64,000 nt of DNA from an uncultured Subdoligranulum sp. (GCA_902496185.1 CABUZX010000002.1:1-64000); one strand, 5' to 3'; positions 16,678 through 25,431 are shown, numbered from the stretch's first letter. Numbers and translations are program-made. Notes: a model not told the origin generated them from the sequence alone.

Positions 16678-17166
16678 ATGGAACAACAGAATAATGAAAA
16701 GCTGTCGGACAAAGCGTTTGCCCGCCTTGTTGTAACTTCCGTTTTGGGCATATTGATATGTTTGATCTGTCTTTGTTCGACAACGTATGCGTGGTTTACG
16801 GGTAGTGTGCAAGTGGATAGCAACACGTTAAAAGCGGCGGATGAGTGTCTGCTCTCCGTGTCGGTTTACAAGGACGGCGCGGAAGAAGCTATTATAGATA
16901 CGGATAATTCCGCAACGCTTGATTGTGAAGGCACGTACACCGTAACGCTCACGCTCCCGAAGGAAAGCGCGTCGGGATACCTTGTTGTAACCGTGGACGG
17001 TCAGCATTATTATTCGAACTACCTGCAAAGAAGCGACAATATCGACCAAACGCTGACCTTTACACTGAACGTAACAACGGCGCAAAACGTCATCTTTACT
17101 GCGCGTTGGGGTATCTACTCGGGCGAGCCTCACGTATGCGACAGCGAACAACTTTTTATTGAATAA
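16678..17166 (+). CDS. Small SipW-dependent exported protein
   Basis: A 162-residue protein with a SipW-type signal segment (about 18-44, ending STTYAWFTGSVQVDSN) followed by a compact beta-rich domain (VTLTLPKESASGYLVVTVDG). The TYAWFTGSV motif matches TFAWFTDSV of the preceding adhesin. RBS AAGGAGG. Last gene of the phase-variable operon, with a strong terminator after it; a minor fibre component or chaperone-like partner is plausible. Confidence 0.75.
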   Translation: MEQQNNEKLSDKAFARLVVTSVLGILICLICLCSTTYAWFTGSVQVDSNTLKAADECLLSVSVYKDGAEEAIIDTDNSATLDCEGTYTVTLTLPKESASGYLVVTVDGQHYYSNYLQRSDNIDQTLTFTLNVTTAQNVIFTARWGIYSGEPHVCDSEQLFIE

Positions 17167-17194
17167 AAATTAATCATTATTTTTTTATTGTTTT

Positions 17195-17243
17195 GCCAAG
17201 TAAGGGGTGGGTTTTTTTGGGCTATTCCTTACTTGGTTTTTTT
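17195..17243 (+). terminator. Terminator of the phase-variable operon
   Basis: Ten-bp stem CCAAGTAAGG/CCTTACTTGG with a 21-nt loop and seven T. Confidence 0.85.
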
Positions 17244-17263
17244 GTTTGTATATTGACGTTATT

Positions 17264-17311
17264 AGACGGCAAGCGAAGTATCTAAGATACTTCGCTTGCG
17301 CTCAGTATGAC
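17264..17311. repeat. Dispersed REP-like repeat, palindromic copy
   Basis: Here the family core appears as a perfect 31-bp palindrome (GCAAGCGAAGTATCT, one base, then its complement; 17269-17299) and continues as GCTCAGTATGAC. Confidence 0.75.
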
Positions 17312-17333
17312 AAGTCATTATTCATTACAAAAC

Positions 17334-17660
17334 TCATACGTTAAACAATATATACAACGTTATCATTGTGAGCGCGCCAAGTGTCTCTAATACGGCGCCA
17401 AGAAAAATGCCAAAGCGTTTGCGTTTGGCGACAAAATATCGGCAAAAATAAAATATGCTTGCCCAACTAAAGCATACGGCGCCTATTGCGTAAATTGCGG
17501 TGTTGCGATCAAGAGCGCCTTCGATTATCATTAGGGCAACGGCTACGACGCCTGCGCAAATTAGGGCAATCCAGTTGGATTTGTTGACCTTTGCTTGTTC
17601 CGTTTCGCCAATAATGGCTTTTTTGCTTTGGACTTTTTGTTAAACTTCTTTGTTGTTCAT
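17334..17660 (-). pseudogene. Two-span membrane protein with in-frame stop at codon 7
   Basis: A strong AAGGAG site precedes an ATG at 17660 that opens MNNKEV then TAA. The same frame continues without further stops for about 100 codons: QKVQSKKAIIGETEQAKVNK, then two hydrophobic helices (SNWIALICAGVVAVALMIIE and TAIYAIGAVCFSWASIFYF). The start MNNKE followed by a Lys/Glu-rich head and membrane helices recalls the DUF6442-type small proteins, but I cannot confirm this. A single CAA-to-TAA change would explain the break. A shorter product could start at a later ATG (17531). Confidence 0.6.
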
Positions 17661-18033
17661 GATTGTTCTCCTTTTTTTACTTGACTTTTTTTTGCATACC
17701 CTTTATAATAGTTTTCGGTGAGGGGTGGCAGGCTTAACCCCTCTACCGCTTGCCGTCCGTTCTCGACTACCGACGGCTTTTTATTTTGCACTTATACGAG
17801 CCAAAGCCTCTTTGAATTCTTAAAGTGTTTTGCGCTGGCGCCTTGTGCTGACGAGTGACGAGTGTAAAGTTTTATTTACGTTTTTATTAAAAAAATTTTC
17901 CAATAGCAAATTGATTGATTTTTTTGCCCGTCTGGTGTATTATATAAGTACGTTCAAATGAGAAATAAACTAAAGCTAAACTTATTTTTGAAACAGTTTT
18001 GGAAATAAAACCAAGATGAATTTTATGCATTTT
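17661..18033. other. Intergenic stretch without a gene
   Basis: No open frame with a ribosome site is visible. It holds a short GCCGTC/GACGGC hairpin followed by TTTTTATTTT (about 17748-17783) that could be a terminator, and an A/T-rich lead into the split tRNA. Confidence 0.5.
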
Positions 18034-18071
18034 GCTTCCATAGTTAAATGGATATAACAAGCCCCTCCTAA
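18034..18071 (+). pseudogene. 5' half of a split tRNA-Arg(CCT)
   Basis: Acceptor strand GCTTCCA, then TA, D arm GTTA...TAAC, anticodon stem AGCCC and loop CTCCTAA, after which tRNA homology stops. The missing 3' half is found at 29997-30040: its TGGGAGT pairs over all 7 bp with GCTTCCA (two G-U pairs). Thirty-one bases (18041-18071) are identical to the intact tRNA at 18210. Confidence 0.8.
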
Positions 18072-18209
18072 ACGCTTGGTCTATCCGTCTAATACACCTA
18101 AAATCAATGCTTTTTACGGTAAAAATGGGTGAAAATAGCCACTTTTTGATAGATAAAAAGTTTTAGGAATAATTTTAGGAATAAAAATAAAATAAATTTA
18201 ATCCATTTT

Positions 18210-18284
18210 GGTTCCTTAGTTAAATGGATATAACAAGCCCCTCCTAAGGGCTAGTTGTGGGTTCGATTCCCGCAGGGACTACCA
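18210..18284 (+). tRNA. tRNA-Arg(CCT)
   Basis: Seventy-five bases with encoded CCA. Acceptor GGTTCCT/AGGGACT (pairs with two G-U), D arm GTTA/TAAC, anticodon stem AGCCC/GGGCT around CTCCTAA (anticodon CCT), T arm GTGGG-TTCGATT-CCCGC. Its acceptor strand does not pair well with the 3' half at 30030, so it is a second, intact gene inside the island, not a hybrid made by integration. It decodes AGG. Confidence 0.92.
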
Positions 18285-18395
18285 TAAAAACCACAATATT
18301 TTGTGGTTTTTACTATTTTTAGGACAAAATATAGGCGTTTTTGGAATAATTTTCAACTATTCCACTATATCCACCCAAAGAGAAAAGATAAGGGA
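18241..18395. repeat. Long direct repeat, left copy
   Basis: About 155 bp (tRNA 3' half, its terminator and flank) nearly identical to 29997-30151, with a handful of substitutions including the covarying acceptor bases. It indicates that the island tRNA and the host tRNA descend from the same gene and flank. Confidence 0.85.
18286..18311 (+). terminator. tRNA terminator
   Basis: AAAAACCACAA-TATT-TTGTGGTTTTT hairpin directly after CCA; the same hairpin follows the host 3' half at 30041. Confidence 0.8.
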
Positions 18396-18431
18396 TACCC
18401 ACAATCAAGTGAGTATCCCAATTTTTTATTC

Positions 18432-19850
18432 CTAAAATATGTTGTTTAGTGCGTTCAACGCTTTTTCTTGTGTGTCGGGGATAAAGTGGCTGTAAACCTG
18501 TAAAGTAATGGTTGAGTCGCTATGTCCCATATACTTGCTAACCGTTTGCAACGGAACGTTTTGCGATAACAGTAAACTGCAATAGGTATGGCGTAGTCCG
18601 TGGCAACAAACTCGTTTGAATCCTTTGTCGTCTTGAAACTTTTTTAGCCAACCGCCAACTGTATGTGGATATACGGGTTCACGGCAGATGTTGACAGCAA
18701 AATAGTACTCGTCCACGTTGTTATCAAAATCGTCGTCGATTGCTCTAAACCACTCACGATATTCCTTCAAATCGTCAATTAAAGGCGTTGGAAGGGGTAT
18801 ATCTCGCGTGGAAGTCTTTGTCTTGGGTTCTTTCTCATAGATTCCGTAACCTTTCGCTACAAGCCGATTTCTGCGGATGTGTACCACTTGCTTGTCAAAA
18901 TCTATATCCGACCAACGAAGTCCGTTAAGTTCGCCTGCACGCACGCCTGTAAGCAACATAAACTTTATCGGCACACGCTTGTAAATCAAATCTTCGGGAA
19001 GTTCGTCAAGCGCCTTCATAAATTCTTGCGCTTCGGCTATTGAATAAACTTCCTTTTCATTTACGGGGCGAAGTGATGAGTTGCTATTGCCTGAACCAAC
19101 TTTCGTGGCGCATACGGGATTTTTAGTTATCCAATCGTATCTTACGGCTTCATTAAATACCGTTCTAAGCAATCTTCTATAACCCTTAATGGTTTCGGCT
19201 GAATAGCCTTTATTTCTTTCGTTAGGCTTAAAATATTCGTCAAAATCAAGGTTGTGAATCTCACAAATTTTCTCTGCCGTTTCACGAACTATGTAATTAC
19301 CTTTCTTTTTAAGTCCGTAAGATGAACAACGATTTATAACGCCATCTCTTGCAAGCGCTCTAAAACTTATAGATTTAGGCAAATATTTTTTAAGACAAAC
19401 TGTGTTATCTTGCTTGCCGCTTTTCTGCTCAAAACTGTTTAGAAACATTTGCACGTGTCTAACCGTAATATCGCTTACGGGTTTATCCGAAAGTCTATTG
19501 TTCTTTAAGTAGTCGCTAAATTTCTTGGTAATTCCAATACCTCTTAAATAGTAGTTGATTGACCAATTCTTTTTAACGCTTTCAAGCCACTCGGTTGCAA
19601 GTTCGTCAAAGGTTAAAACTTTTAATTTCTTTACGTCCGTTTTTAGTTCATAAGCCTTTGCAAGTTCTTCTTCAAACTCAATGGCGCATTTTTCTACGTA
19701 TTTATGGAACTTGGCAGGGGTAAGGTCGTTATCGTTTTTGACTAATTTATAACAAACCTTTTGCTTGTCTGTTTCAGGGTCACGTCCTAATGCTTGTATC
19801 TTTGCTTTTAATTTTCCTTTTTTATCCGTGCTTATTTTGAAATAAGCCAT
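18432..19850 (-). CDS. int: Tyrosine-type site-specific integrase
   Basis: A 472-residue phage/ICE-type integrase. The N-terminal arm-binding region (1-65) contains KGKLKAKIQALGRDPETDK. The core-binding domain spans about 75-185. Catalytic motifs are LTGVRAGELNGLRW (Arg), CCHGLRHTYCSLL (His-x-x-Arg) and GHSDSTITLQVYSHF (His and Tyr). An insertion around 190-240 makes it longer than the usual 380-400 residues. Lying next to the island's left end, it should recombine the 7-bp anticodon-loop core. Confidence 0.93.
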   Translation of the reverse strand: MAYFKISTDKKGKLKAKIQALGRDPETDKQKVCYKLVKNDNDLTPAKFHKYVEKCAIEFEEELAKAYELKTDVKKLKVLTFDELATEWLESVKKNWSINYYLRGIGITKKFSDYLKNNRLSDKPVSDITVRHVQMFLNSFEQKSGKQDNTVCLKKYLPKSISFRALARDGVINRCSSYGLKKKGNYIVRETAEKICEIHNLDFDEYFKPNERNKGYSAETIKGYRRLLRTVFNEAVRYDWITKNPVCATKVGSGNSNSSLRPVNEKEVYSIAEAQEFMKALDELPEDLIYKRVPIKFMLLTGVRAGELNGLRWSDIDFDKQVVHIRRNRLVAKGYGIYEKEPKTKTSTRDIPLPTPLIDDLKEYREWFRAIDDDFDNNVDEYYFAVNICREPVYPHTVGGWLKKFQDDKGFKRVCCHGLRHTYCSLLLSQNVPLQTVSKYMGHSDSTITLQVYSHFIPDTQEKALNALNNIF

Positions 19851-19861
19851 TATAATCCTCC

Positions 19862-20053
19862 TTAATCGTTATTTACATAATTCAAAAGACTTCCCACGTC
19901 AACTAAAATTTTATTCCCTACTTTTACGTTTCTAACTTTATTTTCTTTACACCAAGTTCTTATGGCGTGTAGGGTAACAGCTGTGTCTTTGTCGTCCTTT
20001 TGAATTAACTCTAATGCTTTTCTTACACTTCTAAGCAATATATTTTCCTCCAT
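19862..20053 (-). CDS. xis: Excisionase-like HTH protein
   Basis: Just upstream of int and on the same strand. Its C-terminal part (TAVTLHAIRTWCKENKVRNV then KVGNKILVDVGSLLNYV) is the winged-helix pattern of Xis/DNA-binding excisionase proteins. I start it at the ATG at 20053 (63 residues, MEENILLRSVRKALELIQKD). The open frame extends to a TTG at 20116, and neither start has a good ribosome site, so the N-terminus is uncertain. Probably directs excision of the island. Confidence 0.7.
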   Translation of the reverse strand: MEENILLRSVRKALELIQKDDKDTAVTLHAIRTWCKENKVRNVKVGNKILVDVGSLLNYVNND

Positions 20054-20222
20054 AAAGTTGGAGTATCGGGATTTCTCCGTTTTTCTTTGATGCCTAACAT
20101 ATATTCTCAATGGCAATCCCCGAAGCTATATTCTTAGTAAAATCAACGTTTGCTTCCTATTTCATTAAACTTATTTCTATCTTACTTATCCTTTTGAAGT
20201 CAAACGGGTTTATATGCAGTAG

Positions 20223-20459
20223 TTAACCTTCTACGTTATCCGAGCGGTTTTCAAACTGTTCTCTTAAAGCGTTATAGCCCGCCATAATCAAATGAACCTT
20301 TGAAAGACCTTTACTCAACAAGAAAGCATCAATTTCTTCTGCTTCCCTGCGGGGAATACTCGTACCCCAAACTTTATTCAGTTTTTTGCGTTCTTCTTTG
20401 TGCTTTGCTTCGTATACTCTGCGACTGATTCTAATAGGTGTGTCTTGTTTTCTTTCCAT
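20223..20459 (-). CDS. Small ribbon-helix-helix-like protein
   Basis: A 78-residue basic protein starting MERKQDTPIRISRRVYEAKH; the short strand PIRISRRVY followed by helices KHKEERKKLNKVWGTSI and EAEEIDAFLLSKGLSKVHLI is compatible with a ribbon-helix-helix or similar accessory DNA-binding protein of mobile elements. AGGAG precedes the ATG. It starts 12 bp after the TnpV-like gene, so both are one unit. Confidence 0.55.
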   Translation of the reverse strand: MERKQDTPIRISRRVYEAKHKEERKKLNKVWGTSIPRREAEEIDAFLLSKGLSKVHLIMAGYNALREQFENRSDNVEG

Positions 20460-20471
20460 AGTGATACTCCT

Positions 20472-20792
20472 TTAATCCACATAAATAAGTTCGTTTAAGA
20501 TTTCTTCATAAATGCGGTTTTTGATTTCCGTTTCAATTTTAACGTCGTGCATAAAATCTCCCGTCTTTTGATATTCGGGGCGTTTCAAAAGTTTTTCTCT
20601 CATAACTTCCCAAATTTGTTCGGCGGCTTTGTCAATGCCGTGAAGATAGGTGGGTAAATCTTCAATCAACCAATCTCTACCTGTGTCAATAAGGTATTGC
20701 TTTTTCAAGTTTCCCCATCTGCCGTAAACGTGCTTAACGTGTGGATGCGAACGCTGATATTCAATTACTTCTTCTAATGTCAAACCTTCCAT
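20472..20792 (-). CDS. tnpV-like: TnpV-like transposon-encoded protein
   Basis: A 106-residue protein that matches the TnpV family in outline: GRWGNLKKQYLIDTGRDWLI, a helical middle DLPTYLHGIDKAAEQIWEVM, and the typical ending EILNELIYVD. TnpV proteins are found on clostridial Tn4451-like and related elements; their job is unknown. RBS AAGGAG. Confidence 0.7.
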   Translation of the reverse strand: MEGLTLEEVIEYQRSHPHVKHVYGRWGNLKKQYLIDTGRDWLIEDLPTYLHGIDKAAEQIWEVMREKLLKRPEYQKTGDFMHDVKIETEIKNRIYEEILNELIYVD

Positions 20793-21195
20793 TTTGAAAT
20801 CTCCTTAACCGTAGTGTATTGTCGTATTAATACGAATATCACTTTTTGCGAAAGAAGTCAAGCTCTTTTTTATAAAATTCTAAAATTTTTTTACATATTT
20901 TTTCCTCCTTGTGTTTTAGTGGTGAGCAGAGCAAAAATCGGGTTTCCCGATTGTTTGGATAGGTCAAAAGCGCGATTTTGGCAATTCATTTTACCTGCTT
21001 TGAAAAAGCGGTAGAATTGCAACAAAATAATTTTTTAAGCGGTTTTCTTAACCTGCTTAGGATTTTGGTGTTTTCCGCTTTATTTTTACTAAGTGCAAAA
21101 CGCTCTCGATAGAATTCATTTTACAAAGTTTCCTCGTATTTTACTATGGGTAATACTGATAATAGTTTCTCATTTTATTTTCTCCTTATTTTGAG
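20793..21195. other. Non-coding stretch in the island
   Basis: Only short chance open frames, none with a ribosome site. A/T-rich with no hairpin or repeat of note. It separates the mobility module from the repeat array and defence genes. Confidence 0.5.
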
Positions 21196-21520
21196 TTGCT
21201 CTCACCTAAAGGGGCTAAATTAACGCAAAAGTTTAGGTTAAAATCGAAAATTATTTTTTTACTTGTCAAGCGATTGGAATGTTGAAAATATTTTGATTAA
21301 ATTAACCCTTCACTTAAAAGGGCTTTTTAGAGCAAAAAGTAAAGGTAAAATTCAAAAATTTCTTAAAAAAATTTTTTTCTCTCCATATAAAGGGGCTATT
21401 TTTGACGTTTATGGGGGTCAAAATCTTCATTTTTAGTGTAAAAATTTTTGCCCCTCACTTAAAAGGGCGATTTTGGAGCAAAACGTGGCGGTCTAAATGT
21501 AAAAAATTTTTCTTTGAGGC
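21196..21520. repeat. Four degenerate 70-75-bp repeats
   Basis: Units begin near 21200, 21306, 21380 and 21451. Each opens with a small hairpin of the type CCCTTCACTTAAAAGGG, continues through a GAGCAAAA-type block and ends with AAAAATTTTTT. The last three are spaced 71-74 bp apart. Variation between copies rules out a CRISPR array. Possible roles are protein-binding iterons or a repeated RNA. Confidence 0.65.
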
Positions 21521-21624
21521 ATAAAAAAGGCAAGTGGAACAAATTCCACTCGCCTAAATAGGGTAGATGTTAAGTTAAATTAAGTCAATAGGCAGATGTC
21601 CACGTTCTTGGACATCTGCCTATT
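21521..21624 (-). terminator. Two hairpins ending the defence operon
   Basis: First a perfect 16-bp stem AATAGGCAGATGTCCA/TGGACATCTGCCTATT (21587-21624). Then AGGCGAGTGGAA/TTCCACTTGCCT (21528-21555, one mismatch), followed on the minus strand by six T. Confidence 0.75.
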
Positions 21625-21634
21625 TGTTAAAGGT

Positions 21635-23572
21635 TTATTGTTTTTTTAGAATTTCCATAAATATTTTATTTCGAGCAAAAGCATCTGAAGTAATCGCGCT
21701 TAAATCCAATATAAATTCGTGTGCGTTTTGTTTAGGGAAATATTTATAATAAGCTCTATAGGAACTTTCCGGCGTAAATAGTTCAAAATAATTATCTTGG
21801 TTTTCAATAGAAAACTTAAATTCATCATCTATATTTGTAATAATATAACTCCAAACCGTACTTATGTTGGGAATATGCTTTTTGATAATAGCAATATCGT
21901 CAGGCAGTTCAGTTAAAGCCTTTTTCTTTTCATATTTATCAGCATTTGCTCCTTTAAATTCAATCATAATTAGGTTCTTTTGTGATTCTTGAGTGTTAAA
22001 GAATATTGCAATGTCAGGGCGGTTTTTGTCTTTGAATTTTTCTTCATTCTTTTCTGCAATGTCTGTCTTTATTGCTTCTATCGTTTCATCACTAGCCGCA
22101 TAAGAATAAGTCATAAATTTATCGTCTAATAGCCATAAATTACTTAAAAGGTGCTTTTCCTCGTTAAAAGAGAAGGTTGTTGTTCTCATAGGCATAAAAA
22201 TATCGTGAATAAACTTTTCTTTTTTCGATACGTCGGTAATAGCTTCATCAAGAGCCTTAATAATACTATCTCGATACAAGATATATTCTCCTAATTCAGC
22301 CGCTGCAATTAAGCTCAATTCTCCAACTGCAGATTTGAATTCTTCGTCGGAGATTGTTTTAGCCGATAAAACACGTTTGAAATTCTCTTGTGCTTTACTT
22401 TTTGCTTTGTTAAAGTAGTCGTTAGCTTTAACAATAAGTGACTTTTCCGATTTTATGATATCTTTATCTTTTTTAATAAATGGAGCAAGGTGTGGTGCTG
22501 TATCAATTGCTTTGTCTTCTTCTTGCTTATTAATCTCTTGTATTTCAGGATAGTTTTCTAATATAATCTCATACATATTCCTTTTCATTTCAGGGTTAAT
22601 GTCAGAATACAATAAAGGAACATCAAGCGTTGCGTGTTTTAAGTAAGATAAAACAATTAAATCATCACGAGTATCATTATCTTTATCGTTAAAATAATCA
22701 GAACAAAGAAGCATTACGAAAGAGTCATTGTTTGGTAATCCACAAGAAAAACCCAAAGAGTCATCATCTAATTTTTTGGTTGCTCGATTATTGGCGCAAT
22801 AATAAACCTTTTTACTGTTCGCTCCGTCTTTATTAAACTTATAGTAAAGAGTAAAATGATAATCTTGCTTCGTTATATCGCTATATATAGGGAAGGTCTT
22901 TTCGCATAAATTAGGAATATCCTCAGCAACTATCTTTTCCATATGAGAGTCCATTTTTAGTACTATATTAAATGGTTTATTATTTTTCTTCAAAAGGAAA
23001 AGCCTAATTAATAAATATTCGATAATCGCATTCTTAATAAAAGCTAAATCCGCTATACATCTTTTATCGACCATCTTTTCGTTACCGGAAGGAATACGGT
23101 AGAAGTTCTTTGTAACATCAGAAAAAGTTATGGTCGTTTCAGTTGTTGATATTTGTTTATCACTAATTAAAATGTCCTTGTCGACATCAAAATTTAAAGA
23201 AAAAGGGATACTGACTTCTTTATTTTCGCTTTTAACTTGACTTTTAATATTAATTTTTTCAAAAACACTTAACCACGTAAATCGACCACTACCTTTACAA
23301 CCTAAGTTCATCTTGTTTTTGGTCCATAAAACGACAAACGCGTCTCTATTTTTCTTTGTAAAGCCTTCACCGTCATCTGTAATAGAAAAGCCCGATATTT
23401 TAGAAAGTTCTTCAGTTATGGCTAAATCTTTATTGAAAGAAATAGTGATATTTTTCGCCCCTGCCTCTAAAGAGTTTGTAATTGCCTCGTAAACAGGTTG
23501 CAAAAATTTAACGTCTTTTGCTAATTTTTCTATTATAGTAGATATATCTGCCTGTACAAATCCTTTTCCCAT
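21635..23572 (-). CDS. GHKL (MORC/MutL-like) ATPase with C-terminal PD-(D/E)XK-like region
   Basis: A 645-residue protein. The N-terminal HSP90-type ATPase fold shows the N-box AITNSLEAGAKNITIS (near 30-45), DDGEGF (about 62-67) and a Gly-rich lid CKGSGRFTWLSVF. The middle is helical. Near the C-terminus RPDIAIFF (Asp520), then IMIEFKG (Glu538, Lys540), forms a PD-(D/E)XK-like nuclease pattern. MutL/MORC-type ATPases are known partners in restriction-modification loci. It is the last gene of the minus-strand block. An ATP-gated DNA clamp or nuclease in defence is the best guess; the nuclease assignment is by motif only. Confidence 0.75.
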   Translation of the reverse strand: MGKGFVQADISTIIEKLAKDVKFLQPVYEAITNSLEAGAKNITISFNKDLAITEELSKISGFSITDDGEGFTKKNRDAFVVLWTKNKMNLGCKGSGRFTWLSVFEKINIKSQVKSENKEVSIPFSLNFDVDKDILISDKQISTTETTITFSDVTKNFYRIPSGNEKMVDKRCIADLAFIKNAIIEYLLIRLFLLKKNNKPFNIVLKMDSHMEKIVAEDIPNLCEKTFPIYSDITKQDYHFTLYYKFNKDGANSKKVYYCANNRATKKLDDDSLGFSCGLPNNDSFVMLLCSDYFNDKDNDTRDDLIVLSYLKHATLDVPLLYSDINPEMKRNMYEIILENYPEIQEINKQEEDKAIDTAPHLAPFIKKDKDIIKSEKSLIVKANDYFNKAKSKAQENFKRVLSAKTISDEEFKSAVGELSLIAAAELGEYILYRDSIIKALDEAITDVSKKEKFIHDIFMPMRTTTFSFNEEKHLLSNLWLLDDKFMTYSYAASDETIEAIKTDIAEKNEEKFKDKNRPDIAIFFNTQESQKNLIMIEFKGANADKYEKKKALTELPDDIAIIKKHIPNISTVWSYIITNIDDEFKFSIENQDNYFELFTPESSYRAYYKYFPKQNAHEFILDLSAITSDAFARNKIFMEILKKQ

Positions 23573-23603
23573 ATATACTCCTAAATTTTGCTCTTATTGT
23601 TAT

Positions 23604-24428
23604 TTACATTTTTGTTTTTAATAAAGTTTTCCACAAAGCGGAAGGCTCCTTTCTTGTGATATTGATAAGATTGAGAAAATCTTGACAATTATATAATTCA
23701 AAACGCTCAACCCTTTTTAATTCAATGGCTTTTTCGGCTGTTAGTTTTGCATCTTTTGAATAATGGTCGGCCGTTGTAACAAAAATGCAATCAGTGGGTT
23801 CTGTTTCTAACATGGCAACGCCTAACAATTCTCGAATGGGAGATACTCCTTCTACAGCACTTGGTGAAGTTCTACGTTTAACTTGTAGTATGATATGTTT
23901 GCCACTGCTTTCCACGATTAGCCCATCTTTTCCGCCATCTCTTGTCTTTCCAAAATCATAGACCTTACAATAAGGATAAAAATCTGAAAAAACAGAACGT
24001 ACAAGTTCGGCCATTTTATGAGCATTTATTCCATATATTTTTAATGGGTTTTCTTCTATGTATTTGCGAAGTATAGATAGTGGTATATCTTTATCACTAT
24101 CATCGTATTTTTTTAGTATTGCAGAATTTATTTCTATATCATTTGCTCTAATTCCATCAATTATTGCATCGCTTTGATTTGTGTATTTATGTTCCCACCA
24201 TCCACATTTTGGGCATTGCACAACGGATTCTTTTTCAACAAATGAACCATATAGCCAATCATTTCTATTTGAAATTAAATTTGAAAATATAGTATTATTA
24301 ATCTTTTCTTTGCAAAAAGGACAAATGGAATCGTGTGAGAATAGTTTTTTCCCTGTATCAACAAAAGTGTAATTGACTATACCGGATTCTCCTTTTTTTG
24401 TTGTATAATTGCTGTAATCTAAGATCAT
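23604..24428 (-). CDS. Zinc-ribbon Mrr-like restriction endonuclease
   Basis: A 274-residue protein with two parts. The N-terminal zinc ribbon has CPFC (Cys36, Cys39) and CPKC (Cys72, Cys75). The C-terminal Mrr_cat-like nuclease fold has Glu141 in HKMAELVRSVF, Asp168 in RDGGKDGLIVE, and Gln182-Lys184 in IILQVKRR (the D-(E/Q)-x-K form), followed by CIFVTTADHYSKDA. Mrr-family enzymes cut modified or foreign DNA. It sits between the DUF4062 gene and the GHKL ATPase, 31 bp ahead of the latter, so probably works with them. Confidence 0.8.
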   Translation of the reverse strand: MILDYSNYTTKKGESGIVNYTFVDTGKKLFSHDSICPFCKEKINNTIFSNLISNRNDWLYGSFVEKESVVQCPKCGWWEHKYTNQSDAIIDGIRANDIEINSAILKKYDDSDKDIPLSILRKYIEENPLKIYGINAHKMAELVRSVFSDFYPYCKVYDFGKTRDGGKDGLIVESSGKHIILQVKRRTSPSAVEGVSPIRELLGVAMLETEPTDCIFVTTADHYSKDAKLTAEKAIELKRVERFELYNCQDFLNLINITRKEPSALWKTLLKTKM

Positions 24429-24516
24429 AAATTCATTCTCTCCATAAGTATACCCATAGACTCAATCATTGCGTTATTCAAAAATTAAAGTTGGTTCCTT
24501 TTGATCGATGGCTTTG

Positions 24517-25431
24517 CTATAGTAAGTCCGCTTCTAATTTCATTGTTCCAATATAGGTTCTTAAATTATTATATAAAGAGCGCATATTGTTAATTTTTGT
24601 ATTTAACAAATTAAAATCTACCCCAATATTGAATTGGTTTAAACTAACAAAGATTAATCTCCCATCAAATAATTGTATGTTTTGCCCATACGAATTTGGA
24701 GTTGAGAAGGTCGCTATAAACGAATTGATTTCTTTTACTGCAATAAATATAGAAGCAAAATAATCTTCCAATTTTTTATCTATAAAATGGTTTTTATTAT
24801 TTAAATAGAAATCGCATACAACGTCAAAAACGGAAATCAGTAAGTTTGAGTTTTGAATATTGTAATTACTGTTGTTTTCGATTTCAAACACCTTTTCGAA
24901 TAACTTTATGTAAGAAATCGCATTCTTATAATCTTTTTGGAGCGCTAATTGATTTATTAGGTTTGGCTCCATTTTTTGTTGCAAAAGATTAGAGACACAA
25001 ATATCCCGAGCAATGGTAAAACATGTGGATGTTAATTTTTTAAGCAAGTCTTTTTCGTTTGTATAATAAAAAAAAGATATACCTTTACTTTTGATTAAGT
25101 TTTCAAACGTTTCAGCTTCATCAGTTTTTTCTATTTGTTTAAGATATATATGGCAAGGCATATGGTTATTAATTACAATATTAAACTCTTCCTCCGTGCC
25201 TGATAATCCATAATTTGTTTTTGCTCCATATCTCTCATCTATGATAAATACAACAAAATCTGTTTGTAATATATCTTCGCGGTAAGTATTGGGCATAGTT
25301 GAAGGCGTTAAATCTTTTTCATAAAGAGCAACTTCTGCTCCAGCTTTTTCAAATATATTTTTTATTTGTTTTCTTAATTCCAATTTGTCGCCCATAGTTG
25401 AACTAACAAAAATTCTCGGTTTAAAATACAT
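24517..25431 (-). CDS. DUF4062-domain protein
   Basis: A 304-residue protein whose first 120 residues match the DUF4062 pattern: PRIFVSSTMGDKLELRKQI, EVALYEKD, STMPNTYREDILQTDFVVFI, then IDERYGAKTNYGLSGTEEEF. The domain has a TIR-like alpha/beta outline and is often the N-terminal module of conflict-system proteins. The rest (about 150-304) is helical and unrecognised. It lies in the defence block between the restriction enzyme and the Mrr-like nuclease. No membrane span or signal peptide. Sensor or effector role is inferred from context. Confidence 0.75.
   Translation of the reverse strand: MYFKPRIFVSSTMGDKLELRKQIKNIFEKAGAEVALYEKDLTPSTMPNTYREDILQTDFVVFIIDERYGAKTNYGLSGTEEEFNIVINNHMPCHIYLKQIEKTDEAETFENLIKSKGISFFYYTNEKDLLKKLTSTCFTIARDICVSNLLQQKMEPNLINQLALQKDYKNAISYIKLFEKVFEIENNSNYNIQNSNLLISVFDVVCDFYLNNKNHFIDKKLEDYFASIFIAVKEINSFIATFSTPNSYGQNIQLFDGRLIFVSLNQFNIGVDFNLLNTKINNMRSLYNNLRTYIGTMKLEADLL

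Noticed and set aside
20814..21014. Plus-strand open frame of 66 codons
   Set aside because: No ribosome site, low-complexity content, opposite to the island's gene direction.
21196..21520. CRISPR array
   Set aside because: Only four units, variable throughout and with no unique spacers or cas genes.
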